This document shows positions 22,755 to 33,270 of a stretch of 64,000 bases of DNA, piece by piece. The notes under the pieces were generated by a model. That model saw only the letters and a program-made list of their open reading frames with translations, was not told where the DNA came from and searched no databases. The stretch spans positions 168,482,549 through 168,546,548 of the forward strand of contig CM048750.1 of NCBI GenBank assembly GCA_026315105.1, given 5' to 3'. The position numbers and the translations under genes were made by a program. How positions within the stretch are numbered: position 1 is the first letter of the stretch; each line of letters begins with the position of its first letter. Origin of the DNA: Locusta migratoria. Its lineage: Eukaryota; Arthropoda; Insecta; Orthoptera; Acrididae.

Positions 22755-24843
22755 TTCGGGACCTATCGCGCATATTTTAGTTCGCGACCTATCGCGCATA
22801 TTTTAGCTCGCGACCTATCGCGCATATTTTAGTTCCCGACCTATCGCGGATATTTTAGTTCGCGACTTGTCGCGCATATTTTAGCTCGCGACCTATCACG
22901 CATATTTGCGACCTATCGCGCATATTTTAGTTCGCGACCTATCACGCATATTTTAGTTCGCGACCTATCGCGCATATTTTAGTTCGTGACCTATCGCGCA
23001 TATTTTACCTCACGACCTGTCGCGCATATTTTAGTTCGCGACCTATCACACATATTTGCGACCTATCGCGCATATTTTAGTTCGCGACCCATCACGCATA
23101 TTTTAGTTCTCGACCTATATGCATATTTTAGTTCGCGACCTATCGCGCATATTTTAGGTCGCGACCTATCACGCATATTTTAGTTCGCGACCTATCACGC
23201 ATATTTTAGTTCGTGACCTATCACGTATATTTTAGTTCGCAACCTATCACGCATATTTTAGGTCGTGACTTATCGCGCATATTTTAGCTCGCGACCTATC
23301 ACCTATCGCGCATATTTTAGTTCGCGGCCTATCACGCATATTATAGTTCGCGAACTATTGCGCATATTTTAGTTCGCGACCTACTACGCATATTTTAGTT
23401 CGCTAACTATCGTGCATATTTTAGTTCACGATCTATCACGCATATATTAGTTTGCGACCTATCGCGCATATTTTAGTTCGTGACCTATCGCGCATATTTT
23501 ACCTCACGACCTGTCGCGCATATTTTAGTTCGCGACCTATCACGCATATTTGCGACCTATCGCGCATATTTTAGTTCGCGACCTATCACGCATATTTTAG
23601 TTCGCGACCTATCGCGCATATTTTAGTTCGTGACCTATTGCGCATATTTTACCTCACGACCTGTCGCGCATATTTTAGTTCGCGACCTATCACACATATT
23701 TGCGACCTATCGCGCATATTTTAGTTCGCGACCTATCACGCATATTTTAGTTCTCGACCTATATGCATATTTTAGTTCGCGACCTATCGCGCATATTTTA
23801 GTTCGCGACCTATCACGCATATTTTAGTTCGCGACCTATCACGCATATTTTAGTTCGTGAACTATCACGTATATTTTAGTTCGCAACCTATCACGCATAT
23901 TTTAGTTCGCTAACTATCGTGCATATTTTAGTTCACGATCTATCACGCATATATTAGTTTGCGACCTATCGCGCATATTTTAGTTCGTGACCTATCGCGC
24001 ATATTTTACCTCACGACCTGTCGCGCATATTTTAGTTCGCGACCTATCACGCATATTTGCGACCTATCGCGCATATTTTAGTTCGCGACCTATCACGCAT
24101 ATTTTAGTTCGCGACCTATCGCGCATATTTTAGTTCGTGACCTATCGCGCATATTTTACCTCACGACCTGTCGCGCATATTTTAGTTCGCGACCTATCAC
24201 ACATATTTGCGACCTATCGCGCATATTTTAGTTCGCGACCTATCACGCATATTTTAGTTCGCGACCTATCACGCATATTTTAGTTCGCGAGCTATCACGC
24301 ATATTTTAGTTCGTGACCTATTGCGCATATTTTAGTTCTCGACCTATATGCATATTTTAGTTCGCGACCTATCGCGCATATTTTAGTTCGCGACCTATCA
24401 CGCATATTTTAGTTCGTGACCTATCACGTATATTTTAGTTCGCAACCTATCACGCATATTTTAGGTCGTGACTTATCGCGCATATTTTAGCTCGCGACCT
24501 ATCACCTATTGCGCATATTTTAGTTCGCGGCCTATCACGCATATTATAGTTCGCGAACTATTGCGCATATTTTAGTTCGCGACCTATCACGCATATTTTA
24601 GTTCGCGACCTATCGCGCATATTTTAGTTCGTGACCTATCGCGCATATTTTAGTTCGCGACCTATCACACATATTTTAGTTCGCGACCTATCGCGCATAA
24701 TTTAGCTCGCGACCTATCGCGCATATTTTAGTTTGCGACTTACCACGCATATTTTAGTTCGCGAACTATCGCGCATATTTTAGTTCGTGACCTATCACAC
24801 ATATTTTAGTTCGCGACCTATCGCGCATATTTTAGTTCGCGAC
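22755..24843. repeat. 26-bp CpG-rich tandem array (about 80 units)
   Basis: The consensus unit can be written TTCGCGACCTATCGCG followed by CATATTTTAG (26 bp, four CpG). Variants replace TTCGCG with TTCGTG, GCTCGCG or CTCACG, and a shortened unit lacking TAGTTC recurs. A marker variant pair (TTCGTG unit followed by an ACCTCACG unit) starts at 22983, 23477, 23627, 23984 and 24134, giving block periods of 507 and 644 bp. The array frays out after about 24843. Confidence 0.97.
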
Positions 24844-25666
24844 CGGTTGCTCTCCTTTTAGTTCGCAACTCGGCCGCGAAGTAGGTCGCTCTTTTTAGTT
24901 CGTCCGTTCGTTCTTCTGCTTCCGCTACTAAAACTACAGCTGAGCTGCATCTCAGCTCGAAATGACGGCAACTGGCAGAAGGAAATCACGCGATTCTGCC
25001 GTTACCCGCCAGTCTTCGAAAAATGAGCGGACAAACTAAGAGGCGAGGGATCTGCGAACTAGTTCGCGTAGTTCGCCTGTGGGAGTGCTCTTCCTAACTA
25101 GTTCGATCGCGTACACAAGACTACTGGTGGCTGCCTTGGCAGGAGGCTCCTCCCCCGGTGGCAGTAGACGGGCGCTCCCCCCAGAGCAGTGGCGACGTGT
25201 TGACCGTCAGCCGGCGCGGCAAGGAGGCGCGTTATTTACGAGGTGGCGGGCCGCAGACAGTGATTGAGGCCCCGGGGGCCATCAGTCTCCAGAGGAGGCC
25301 GCTGTCTGGGGGAGCCGAGGTTAATGCCGCCCAAATGGAGCCCTGCACACCACTCTCTCTCGCAGCGTTCTTAAGTGGCGCACTTCGCTCTACTATCTAC
25401 GTAAGAAATTGTTACTCAAAGTAACTGTGGACTAGCGATGATACGGAGGTTCGATTCCGAAAGTTCGGAACTTGCGAATCATTTTGCTCCTTCAATTCCA
25501 CTGTACAGTGGCAGCAGCGGCGGCGGCGGCGGTCGCAGTCAGCGTGTACAACCATTTTCCTGTCCAAGATAGAGTAAATTAAACTTTTAGACTATTTTTT
25601 CATCCGTAATGCTACCTACGATTAACACTGGACTTCCATTATTGGTCAGAATGCACTGGTTTATAC
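24844..25666. other. GC-rich unassigned sequence right of the array
   Basis: Array-like words (AGTTCGCGTAGTTCGCC near 25062) persist for about 200 bp, followed by a GC-rich stretch to about 25340 and a GGC repeat near 25510-25530. Open frames here look like compositional artefacts. Confidence 0.4.
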
Positions 25667-25825
25667 CAGGGCCAGCCAGAAATTCTACGCACGTGCAGTG
25701 CTGCTGCACATGTGCAACGTCCGGGTCCAAGTGTGAACCAGAAACCGTGGCCGCTCACGTAGTGTGGCTATGCACAGTGCGGCCCTTCCGCACTTTTCAC
25801 TGTGTGCAGCATTTGGCTGGCCCTG
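25667..25825. mobile_element. hAT-type MITE with 8-bp target duplication
   Basis: The 159-bp element starts CAGGGCCAGCCAGAAAT and ends with the inverted ATTTGGCTGGCCCTG. The flanking 8-mers are GTTTATAC (25659-25666) and GTTTATAA (25826-25833), a 7/8 match. CAGGG termini with 8-bp duplications are the hAT hallmark. There is no coding capacity. Confidence 0.85.
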
Positions 25826-25832
25826 GTTTATA

Positions 25833-26028
25833 AAAAATGTTCAAATGTTTGTATAGTCTATGGGACTTAACTACGGGGTCATCAGTCCCTAAACTTACAA
25901 ACTACTTATGAACTAGCTAACACTAAGGACGGCACAAATATCCATGCCCGGGGGTGATTCGAACCCCCGACCGTAGTGGCCGTGCTGACCGTGACTGAAG
26001 CGCCTCAGTCCCCTCGGCCACCGCGGCC
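25833..26028 (-). repeat. tRNA-derived SINE (family A) inserted at a MITE end, with 14-bp TSD
   Basis: Full-length reverse SINE. GGCCCTGGTTTATA occurs at 25819-25832 and 26029-26042. The duplicated bases include the last bases of the hAT MITE, so the SINE inserted after the MITE. Confidence 0.93.
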
Positions 26029-26042
26029 GGCCCTGGTTTATA

Positions 26043-26703
26043 CACTTAGGTGATCACAATAATGACCGTGGAGGAAGAGATGGATGATCTTGATAACTTC
26101 AGATTCTTACATGGAGTTAATTGTTCCATTAATCATTAATTTCTTTCCGGCCGCTTTCTGGCAGATTTTGAAAGTCGTGTGACACAAACACGTGTGACAG
26201 AGGTGGTAACACTGTCCTCTGTTTTGTGGCTTTTGTCCAGTACATTTTGAACTAATAAGTATATAAACTGATAAATAACGTGTGTAATTTTATTTTATAA
26301 AACCTACTCATAACAGTTAAACATAGCCCTCTTCTCCCTCCAGTTAAGATTTCGGTTCCGGTTCCGAGAAACCAAATTTAAAAACTCCGCTTTCGAATTC
26401 GCTTCCTATCTAACCACTTCTGTTACAGCCATACTGTGGACTAGCCTTCTGAAATTTCTTTAGAATTTTACGATACTAGTTCTGGAGAACAAACTACAGC
26501 TGAGACGCTGGCACCTGGCAGGAGGAATTGCACATAAGTCATTAGCTGTTCTGACGTCATCGAAAAACCTAAAGCACTAGATATACCGAGCTGAACAATC
26601 CACCACTTTTGATTCCCAATCCGACGAAAGCATTACATGGTTTGTGTGGTGTAATGAGGTGAATCAGCGAATATTTCGTGATTTTATTGTTTCACAGTGT
26701 GAA
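26043..26703. other. No gene recognised
   Basis: Mixed sequence between the SINE and the THAP remnant. A stretch near 26490-26540 (AAACTACAGCTGAG onward) loosely resembles 24938-24990, suggesting an old local duplication. Confidence 0.35.
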
Positions 26704-26805
26704 ATGGTTGGTTGTGCTGCTCCGGACTGTTAAAATAATAGCAAAACATGATCACTGTAAATTTTACCGGTTTCCTTCAAAGTCCTGGCAACGGACCCAC
26801 CATGT
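26704..26805 (+). pseudogene. THAP zinc-finger domain remnant
   Basis: ATG at 26704 gives MVGCAAPDC, a stop, then NNSKT; one frame over, HDHCKFYRFPSKSWQR follows. This matches the start of a THAP domain (C--PGC--N-------FH-FP----R--W). The later C--H pair is not found, because the sequence runs into the inverted-duplication arm. THAP domains occur in P- and Kolobok-type transposases and in host proteins; which one applies here is not decidable. Confidence 0.55.
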
Positions 26806-27955
26806 ATACTGCGAGGCCGCGGTAAATCCTGGATTTGTCCAATGAATATCTACATCTGCATGGCTGCTAGGCAATTCACTTTTAAGTGCCTGCCAGAAAG
26901 TAGCAAGAACCGCGTTTCGTAATAAATCTCTGTGTTACCACTGCCTAACAGCACGCTGGAAAAACGAACAGCTAAACATTGCTGTCTTACATCTGACTTC
27001 ACTTTTTTTTTTTTTTTATTTATTTATTTTATTTTTTTTTCAAGTTTGAAATTTCTGAATCCTAATCTTGGTCAACAGGCAACAGCACAAAAAAGAGAAG
27101 GTAGCCAAATTCAGCAACTGCTGATATCAGGATGGACCGAATCGATCAATGGCCTAACTACTGTTGAAAATCTGCCAGATGTATAGTAAATGAGTAAAAA
27201 ATGTGAAACGTATTGGTGTTTTTTACCTGATAGAAAGTGTATCTACAAGTTCCACAGTGTATAAATTACAGAATTGTGTAATTGAAAAACAATAATATTT
27301 TGCCAACTGATGTATACCAACCTTTCTAATGTTCTTTTTTTTTCATTATTTAATAAATACATTCTCCTTGAAAGTCTTAATGTGCTGATGTATCATAAAT
27401 TTTGAGCGCTGTTCCTCAAACGTTTAGTACCTTCTATGTAATTAACTAACAACACCTGTAATTTCGCAGTATATAATTGAATATACGGAGTAATTTCTCC
27501 ACAATATATATACTAGAAAGTTTATGATCATATATTTTACATTCAGGAGCACCATGAAGTATAATTCCAATGTTGTTACTGGAAAATTTTTACTTTAATT
27601 ATTCTTGTGCAGTAGTGAGAGTTAATGATTTACAGCCCAAGTCGTGCATCATTGCTGTGCCTCTCTCTTTCCTATATCACCATAACACGAAACGAGCTGC
27701 TCTTCTCTGAACATTTTCTATGTTCTCCTTCAGTCACAACCAGTGAGGATCCCCCATGGCGCAGCAGTACTCCAAAAGACAACGGACAAGTGTGGTGCAG
27801 ACGGTCTCTTTAGTAGCACTGTCATGTGGTCTAAGAACAAAGTGTTCTGCCAATAAAACGCAGCCTTTAGTTAGATTTCTCCACCATACTTCTTATCTGT
27901 TCATTACAATTTAATTGGTGTAAGCTGCAATTGTTTCGCGGGGTGCCTATAGTCA
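26795..27955 (-). repeat. Right arm of the large inverted duplication (CR1-like LINE region)
   Basis: Read on the minus strand this repeats the left arm: the LINE block EYCCA-type piece near 27760-27790, NDARLGL near 27640, the untranslated-like middle, and the terminal segment ending GCGGCCTCGCAGTATAC near 26810. A T-rich tract (27003-27040; A-rich on the minus strand) marks an internal junction not shared by the left arm. Confidence 0.8.
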
Positions 27956-28299
27956 GAGTAGCTAGGCGCTAGGCGCTAGGCGCTCCACAGCTGTGAATTA
28001 CAGTTCTTGTCACATTTCTCTACCCATCTGAATCCACTTTAATTCTAATGTTTCACTCTTGAAGTAATTGTACATCAAATTAGTTATCGCAAGCGAATCT
28101 TCTATGACGGCGCTGTCCAATGTATCAAACTCATCGGCACGTAGACGTGCTTAAAAGTAAAAAATTACACCAAATTATGCGGTTATAAAATTAAGAAATA
28201 TGACAAAAGCTGCCACAAGAACAATATGTGTTGCCGAGAAAACATGGGGAAAGAAGAATTGAAGAAATGGTATGTGGTACGTGATAACGTGTGTTTACA
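27956..28299. other. No gene recognised; short triple repeat
   Basis: CTAGGCG repeats three times at about 27962-27985. Otherwise nothing is identifiable. Confidence 0.4.
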
Positions 28300-28722
28300 T
28301 TTAAAAGTTGCCCGTATGGCAATTACAGCACTTCTGCATGCCTGAGTTTGACTCATTCGACAGCACCGTCAGAGAAGATTCACTTGCAATAACTAATCTG
28401 ATGTACACACGCCAGAAAGCGAAACTTAAACAGTTACTTCGTTATAAATGTGCCCCATTAAACACCAAACGTCAGCAATTTGCAGAAAGAGTCATAAATT
28501 TATCCAACCTTAATTTAACATCCGACGATCTTAAAATTTTGAATAAAGGAATTAAGTCTGCTCCAAACTGTAATATTTCAGAGAAACGAATATACTAAAA
28601 GTAGATATAGAATATTCTCTGTCAGACGACATGTCTACAAAACATTTGGTACCACATGAAGTAAAAACGATAAATACAGAAACATCCAGAGCTACTTACA
28701 GTGAACAAAGACTGTTGACCAC

Positions 28723-28785
<63 letters not shown>

Positions 28786-29980
28786 ATCATCACAGGAGGT
28801 GATCGCCACCAAAGCGGACAAGGGACGCAGTTTAGAGCTAGTCAACAAGTCAACAAGTCGGACTACATTGAAGAAACTGTATACATTTCTCAAACCTGTA
28901 AAATTCCCCCAGTTACCAAATGATCCCACTATGAAATTAGCCGTGGAAGTACAGAATGTGATTAAACCTTTTCAATCCCTATTCACAGAAACTGATGTAA
29001 AATATTTAACAAATATGAATTTAATAGCACCTAGACTGTATGGATTGCCCAAAATTCACAAATAAGGCATTCCAATAAGATCTGCAGTATCTGCTATTTC
29101 AGCCCCTTGACATAAGTTAGCGAAAGAGTTAGATTCAGTCATCAAAGAAAACATCAAATATAAACCAAAGTTTGGCACACATCATGCTCTTGCATTAGTA
29201 GGAAAAGTAAAAGATGTACACATCCCACCTAGTGCCATGCTGGTTTCTTTCGATGTGAGCAGCCTGTTTTCCAGCACTCCTGTTGGAGAACCTACTGATG
29301 TTTTAACGGAATGGTTGCACAAAAGTAGAATAAACGCGGTTGAGATTGCTGATATAAGATTTGTAACAAAAACTGGCTTGAAACAAAATTTCAATTCCCA
29401 GCATCCAGCAGCACATAAACGTGCAGCCTTCACAGAACGGAGCATCTGTACCTCAGACCAAGACAGATTTCTATAATTAACTGGAAATAATAAAAGGAAT
29501 TGCAACATACTTTGTAAGAAAAAAGAGACAGAAGATAATACCACTTTTGTATCCTACTCAGAAGATACCTAATAACACAAAAAAAGTGGACACCAAATTT
29601 ATACGTTGGTCAAACATCAGAAAGCATTTCCAGCAAACTTAATTCCAGAAATTACACTCCAGCATTTTATAATAGAAATACGATTGATAACTTGCTCTTC
29701 TGTATTAAAGACAAGATTACACCTTTGGAAAGGAGTGGCAATTTTTGGTTCTATTGCAGTCTTTGTGTCAAAGTGTATGTAGGTCAACCAGGTAGGGCTA
29801 TAGCCACAAGACTGGTTGAAGATGAGCGGAGTTGGAGACTAAAAAAGAGAGATTCCTCCTTTGCAGAACATGCTTTAAATGAATCTCAGGCCTTTGACAT
29901 TAATTGTGATGTTCTCCACAGAGCAAAGCTAACATTGCTTGAAATTCTCTCTATCAACAAACACTAAGTTCAGAAACCAA
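28300..29980 (+). mobile_element. Penelope-like element, decayed coding region with GIY-YIG end
   Basis: Coding pieces occur in order: an N-terminal part (28308-28598), the RT approach block VIATKADKGRSLELVNKS (about 28800-28853), IAPRLYGLPKIHK (29022-29064), a LVSFDVSSLFSSTPV block (about 29240-29284) with the RT Asp, and a C-terminal GIY-YIG-type segment GNFWFYCSLC then VYVGQPGRAIATR and FAEHALNE (29732-29880). LPKIHK, SFDV-SLF and the terminal GIY-YIG endonuclease are diagnostic of Penelope-like elements. The RT region that should carry YADD is missing between about 29350 and 29690. Stops and an A56 insertion break the frame. Confidence 0.85.
28727..28782 (+). repeat. A56 homopolymer within the Penelope-like coding region
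   Basis: Fifty-six consecutive A lie within the RT frame, preceded by codons for LLTTF and followed by codons for NLSSQEV. Lys codons near this point in the original gene may have seeded expansion. Confidence 0.95.
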
Positions 29981-30289
29981 ATCTAGTCCTCAATGACCTA
30001 GCATAATGGCAAACTGATTTTCTGGGTATGTTAGTGTAGCGCGTATTATCTTAGTTGTCGTGGCTAATAGCTGTCGACCAGCTATGATTTGTATCCAGTG
30101 ACGTGTGATGCAAAACATTATAGAATTTTATTTATCCACTCTTCGCTGATACACATAAAAGCAAACAGCTGAAACGCTTTGTTTTGCGTGTCAAAAAATT
30201 TACTGTAATATAGGCACAAACCATTGTTATTAATTACTTACTGTACAATATACAAAGTGGTTAAAAAGCGTTTGCGAACTTCGATGAAT
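29981..30289. other. Penelope 3' flank; possible degenerate GAAAC motif
   Basis: Includes CAGCTGAAACGC near 30167, which vaguely resembles the structured motif described at 37.8 kb but lacks its stem. No other feature. Confidence 0.3.
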
Positions 30290-30960
30290 CGAAGAGAAGA
30301 TGACGAATACACGCTTTCAATGTTCGTTCACCGCGATGTCGCCAAACACGTATGCGACCATCATGATGCTGTAAACAGAACCTTGATTCATTTGAAGGAA
30401 TGACGTTTTGCCATTCGTGCACCCAGGTTCGTCGTTGCTACACCATCGGAGGTGCCCCTGTCTGTGATGCAAACGCCGTCGAACAGTTCGAGTAGATGGT
30501 TGTTGTCTTGCAAACGTCGCCATTTGTTGACTGAGGGATTGAAACGTGGCTCACGATCCATTACAGCCATGCGGATAAGATGTCTGTCATCTTTACTGCT
30601 AGTGATAAGAGGGCGTTGGGATCCATCACGGCGTTGTGTATTGCCCTCCTGAACCCATTGATTCTATATTCCGCTAACAGTCATTGGATGGCGACCAACG
30701 CAAGCAGCAATATCGCGATACGATATACCGCAATCGCGATAGGCTACAATCCGACATTTATCAAAGTATGAAACGTGATGGTACGCATTTCTCCTCCGTA
30801 CACGAACCCGGCAACAACGTTTCACCAGGCAACGCCGGTCAACTGCTGTTTGTGTATGAGAAATCGGTTGGAAACATTCCTCATGTCAGCACGTTGTAGG
30901 TGTCGCCACTGGCGCCAACCTTATCTGAATGTTCTGAAAAGCTAATCATTTGCATATAAA
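30290..30960 (-). pseudogene. Tc1-like transposase, N-terminal half with internal deletion
   Basis: On the minus strand the frame runs HVSYFDKCRIVAYRDCGISY, IAACVGRHPMTVS and NQWVQEGNTQRRDGSQRP, the paired helix-turn-helix region of Tc1-like transposases. It continues to MAVMDREPRFNP and, after a deletion, to a shifted HRQGHLRWCSNDEP and NQGSVYSIMMVAYVFGDIAV segment. The latter equals the DESRF--------R--VWR block containing the first catalytic Asp, here altered. The C-terminal half is absent. Confidence 0.85.
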
Positions 30961-31033
30961 TTTCGTTATCTTAGTGGTGTAGCAATTTTAATGGCTAGGG
31001 GTGTACTTTGGAGCCCATGTTTACTGCACCTTT

Positions 31034-31120
31034 TGCCACGCGGAAATGGCCGCACAGGTTGAGGCGCCATGCCATGGACTGAGCGGCCGCTCCTGTCCTA
31101 TGTTCGAGTGAACCCCCTGG

Positions 31121-31158
<38 letters not shown>

Positions 31159-31263
31159 TGTGCTGTCTTTAGCATAAGGTAGTTGAAGTAGTTAGTAAGT
31201 TTTGCGAATGATTATCTCAGCAGTTTGGTTTCTTACATTTACAAATAATTTGAACAATTTTGA
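31034..31263 (+). repeat. tRNA-derived SINE, diverged, with (TG)n expansion
   Basis: A GGCCGCACAGGTTGAGGCGC box-A region, GTTCGAGTGAACCC box-B region and an ATTTGAACAATTTTG tail are recognisable. A TG dinucleotide run occupies about 31117-31154 just after the tRNA-related part. Confidence 0.75.
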
Positions 31264-31489
31264 ACTAGACATTTTTCCTCTTTTTGCCCATTGTTGCACC
31301 TCTTGAAAAACAGTCCTTTCAGTGGACGGCATTTATTTCCATGGTGTTTGTGTGAATAAGTGCTCAAAGCGTCGTTACATGACATTTCGAAACGTGATCC
31401 TATTCAAAACGCATTGAAGAACGGAATGTGTAGGCATGGGGTATACCAAGAAAGAGGTTTGTAAACACTCAAAGGACTGCGCTGCAGTC

Positions 31490-31689
31490 AAAAATGTTCA
31501 AATGTTTGTTAAGCTTATGGGACTTAACTACGGGGTCATCAGTCCCTAAACTTACAAACTACTTATGAACTACTTACGAACTAGGACGGCACAAATATCC
31601 ATGCCCGAGGGGGGGATTCGAACCCCCGACCGTAGTGACCGTGCTGACCGTGACTGCAGCGCCTCAGTCACCTCGGCCACCGCGGCCGG
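31490..31689 (-). repeat. tRNA-derived SINE (family A), full length, with TSD
   Basis: Typical reverse copy. CTGCGCTGCAGTC (31477-31489) and CTGCGTTGCAGTC (31690-31702) form a 13-bp target duplication with one difference. Confidence 0.93.
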
Positions 31690-31849
31690 CTGCGTTGCAG
31701 TCGGCTCTCTAGTGATGTGGGGCGTGTGTTGTTGAAGTGATATAGGACCTCTGATACGTCTAAATATCCCTCTGTCAGGTGACATGTAAGTACGTATCGT
31801 GACTGATCATCGGCGTCCATTCATGTCCATTCTGCATTCCGATGGAGTG

Positions 31850-32037
31850 AAACAATCCAGCAGCACAATGTGACACCCCACACGTTCAGAATTGCACCAA
31901 GCTGCGATGCCTTGAAACGCGCTGTTCAGAAGAGATCCCCACCCTGTTGTACTACAGTGAGTCCGCAAAGTCTCTCCGCATTGACGATCCCCGCGTGTCT
32001 CGCATTGCGGGTCGTGTAAAGTAGGCAGTACAGACAA
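31850..32037. repeat. Transposon scrap plus a segment shared with 34.57 kb
   Basis: Plus-strand QQHNVTPHTFRIA (about 31857-31900) looks like a worn Tc1/mariner QDNA-PH motif. The minus strand at 31955-32037 (start MSVLPTL; later ETLRTHC) resembles 34572-34665 on the plus strand (MNVLPPL; ESLRTHC) at both DNA and protein level. The family is unknown. Confidence 0.4.
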
Positions 32038-32149
32038 AGCGCACCTGCACTTGTTCTGTAGACCTGCGTGTGTGCTACAGCTGTTACTTGTGTTATTGTT
32101 TTGTTGTTGTATACGCTGAGTGTAGTGAGACTGCTTACTGTTGCAGAGA

Positions 32150-33270
32150 GACCCTTTTTACTGGATGAGGTTTTCAAAACAGGAAGAGACTTCACGGAGT
32201 ATGTGAGACGACAATTTAGATTACGTTTTCCTACGTCGGGGTGTTCACATCGCGACATTGTACGTGATTTAATTGGCAGTTCGTGATGCACCAAGATTTG
32301 GTAGGCCCACGGTTTTAACAGAACGGAAGCTCGACAACATTTCGGACACCATGTTGCGGAGTCCAACAAAATCAGTAAGCAAATTTTCACAATGCGACCG
32401 CACATAAGGCCGTAACTAAAGAATTGGAGCTGTATCCGTATAACATTTCTGTAGTGAAACAATTACATTGTATGGATCATACGGAAGAAGTCCAACAAAA
32501 TCAGTATGCAAATTTTCTCTCGTGCGACAGCAAATAAGGCCGTAACTTAAGAATTGGGGATCCGTATAACATTTTTACAGTGAAACAATTACACTGTATG
32601 GATCATACGGAAAGAATAGCATATTGCGAATTGTTTCGGCGACTTATTAACAGACATGGAGTTGGTGTTTTTTATTGAATATTTTTCACAGATGTGCCTT
32701 TGGTTTTGCCTATCTGGCTACATTAATTATAAAAATTCACGTATATCATCATCCGAAAATCCACATGCCTTAAGAGAAACGCTATAACACGCAGAGAAAA
32801 TCGGGTTGTGGGTTGCCATAACACGAGCGCGAAATATAGGCCTGATATTTCTCGAAACTATCGTCACCTACGAAATCTATTGTTCCCAGATAATTTATCA
32901 ATTTATTGTGCTGCTGAATGAAGATGAGCTCAATCATTCATTTTTCCAGCAAGACAACGCTAGTGCTCATACATCACATCAATCCCTACGAGTTTTAGAT
33001 GAAATCTTTGGAGACAGAATAATTCCGAAACTCTCTGGGACCTTTGCTCACCGGATTTGTCTCCTCCCAACTATTTTCTTTGGGTGCGGTTGAAACATTT
33101 GTTTATCTAAATAACCCAAAGACGATACATGGACATAAGACAACGATAACTGAATATCTGCATTCGATTACACGTGAAACATTGCTAAATGTATTCGAAA
33201 ATAAATGTAAACCTTTTGAACTATGCCTTCGAGAAAGAGGAAATCATTTACAGCCCCTAAAGCGATAGTG
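32150..33270 (+). pseudogene. mariner-like transposase, near full length but decayed
   Basis: Ordered pieces: an N-terminal helix-turn-helix region FKTGRDFTEYVRRQFRLRFP (32174-32233); ELELYPYNISVVKQLH (about 32420-32470); a middle containing ENRVVGCHNTSA and a CSQIIYQFIVLLNEDELN block (32880-32930); FQQDNASAHTSHQSLRVLDE (32945-33004); FGDRIIP; LCSPDLSPPNYFLWVRLKHL (about 33040-33100); and the C-terminus TRETLLNVFENK ... CLRERGNHLQPLKR with a stop at 33268. The two C-terminal DDE motifs are recognisable, but several stops and shifts separate them. A 129-bp tandem duplication (32361-32489 / 32490-32612) disrupts the N-terminal part. Confidence 0.85.

Noticed and set aside
22986..23827. Two nearly identical 65-codon frames in the array
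   Set aside because: They are the same tandem units read in frame, 644 bp apart; not genes.
22755..24843. CRISPR-like array
   Set aside because: The repeats are contiguous 26-bp tandem units without unique spacers, in a eukaryotic repeat context; it is a satellite.
28631..29065. Lys-rich nuclear protein (poly-Lys stretch)
   Set aside because: The poly-Lys comes from an A56 run inside a Penelope-like RT pseudogene.
30160..30190. Hammerhead motif at the Penelope 3' flank
   Set aside because: GAAACGC is present but no CUGANGA box or stem II can be drawn.
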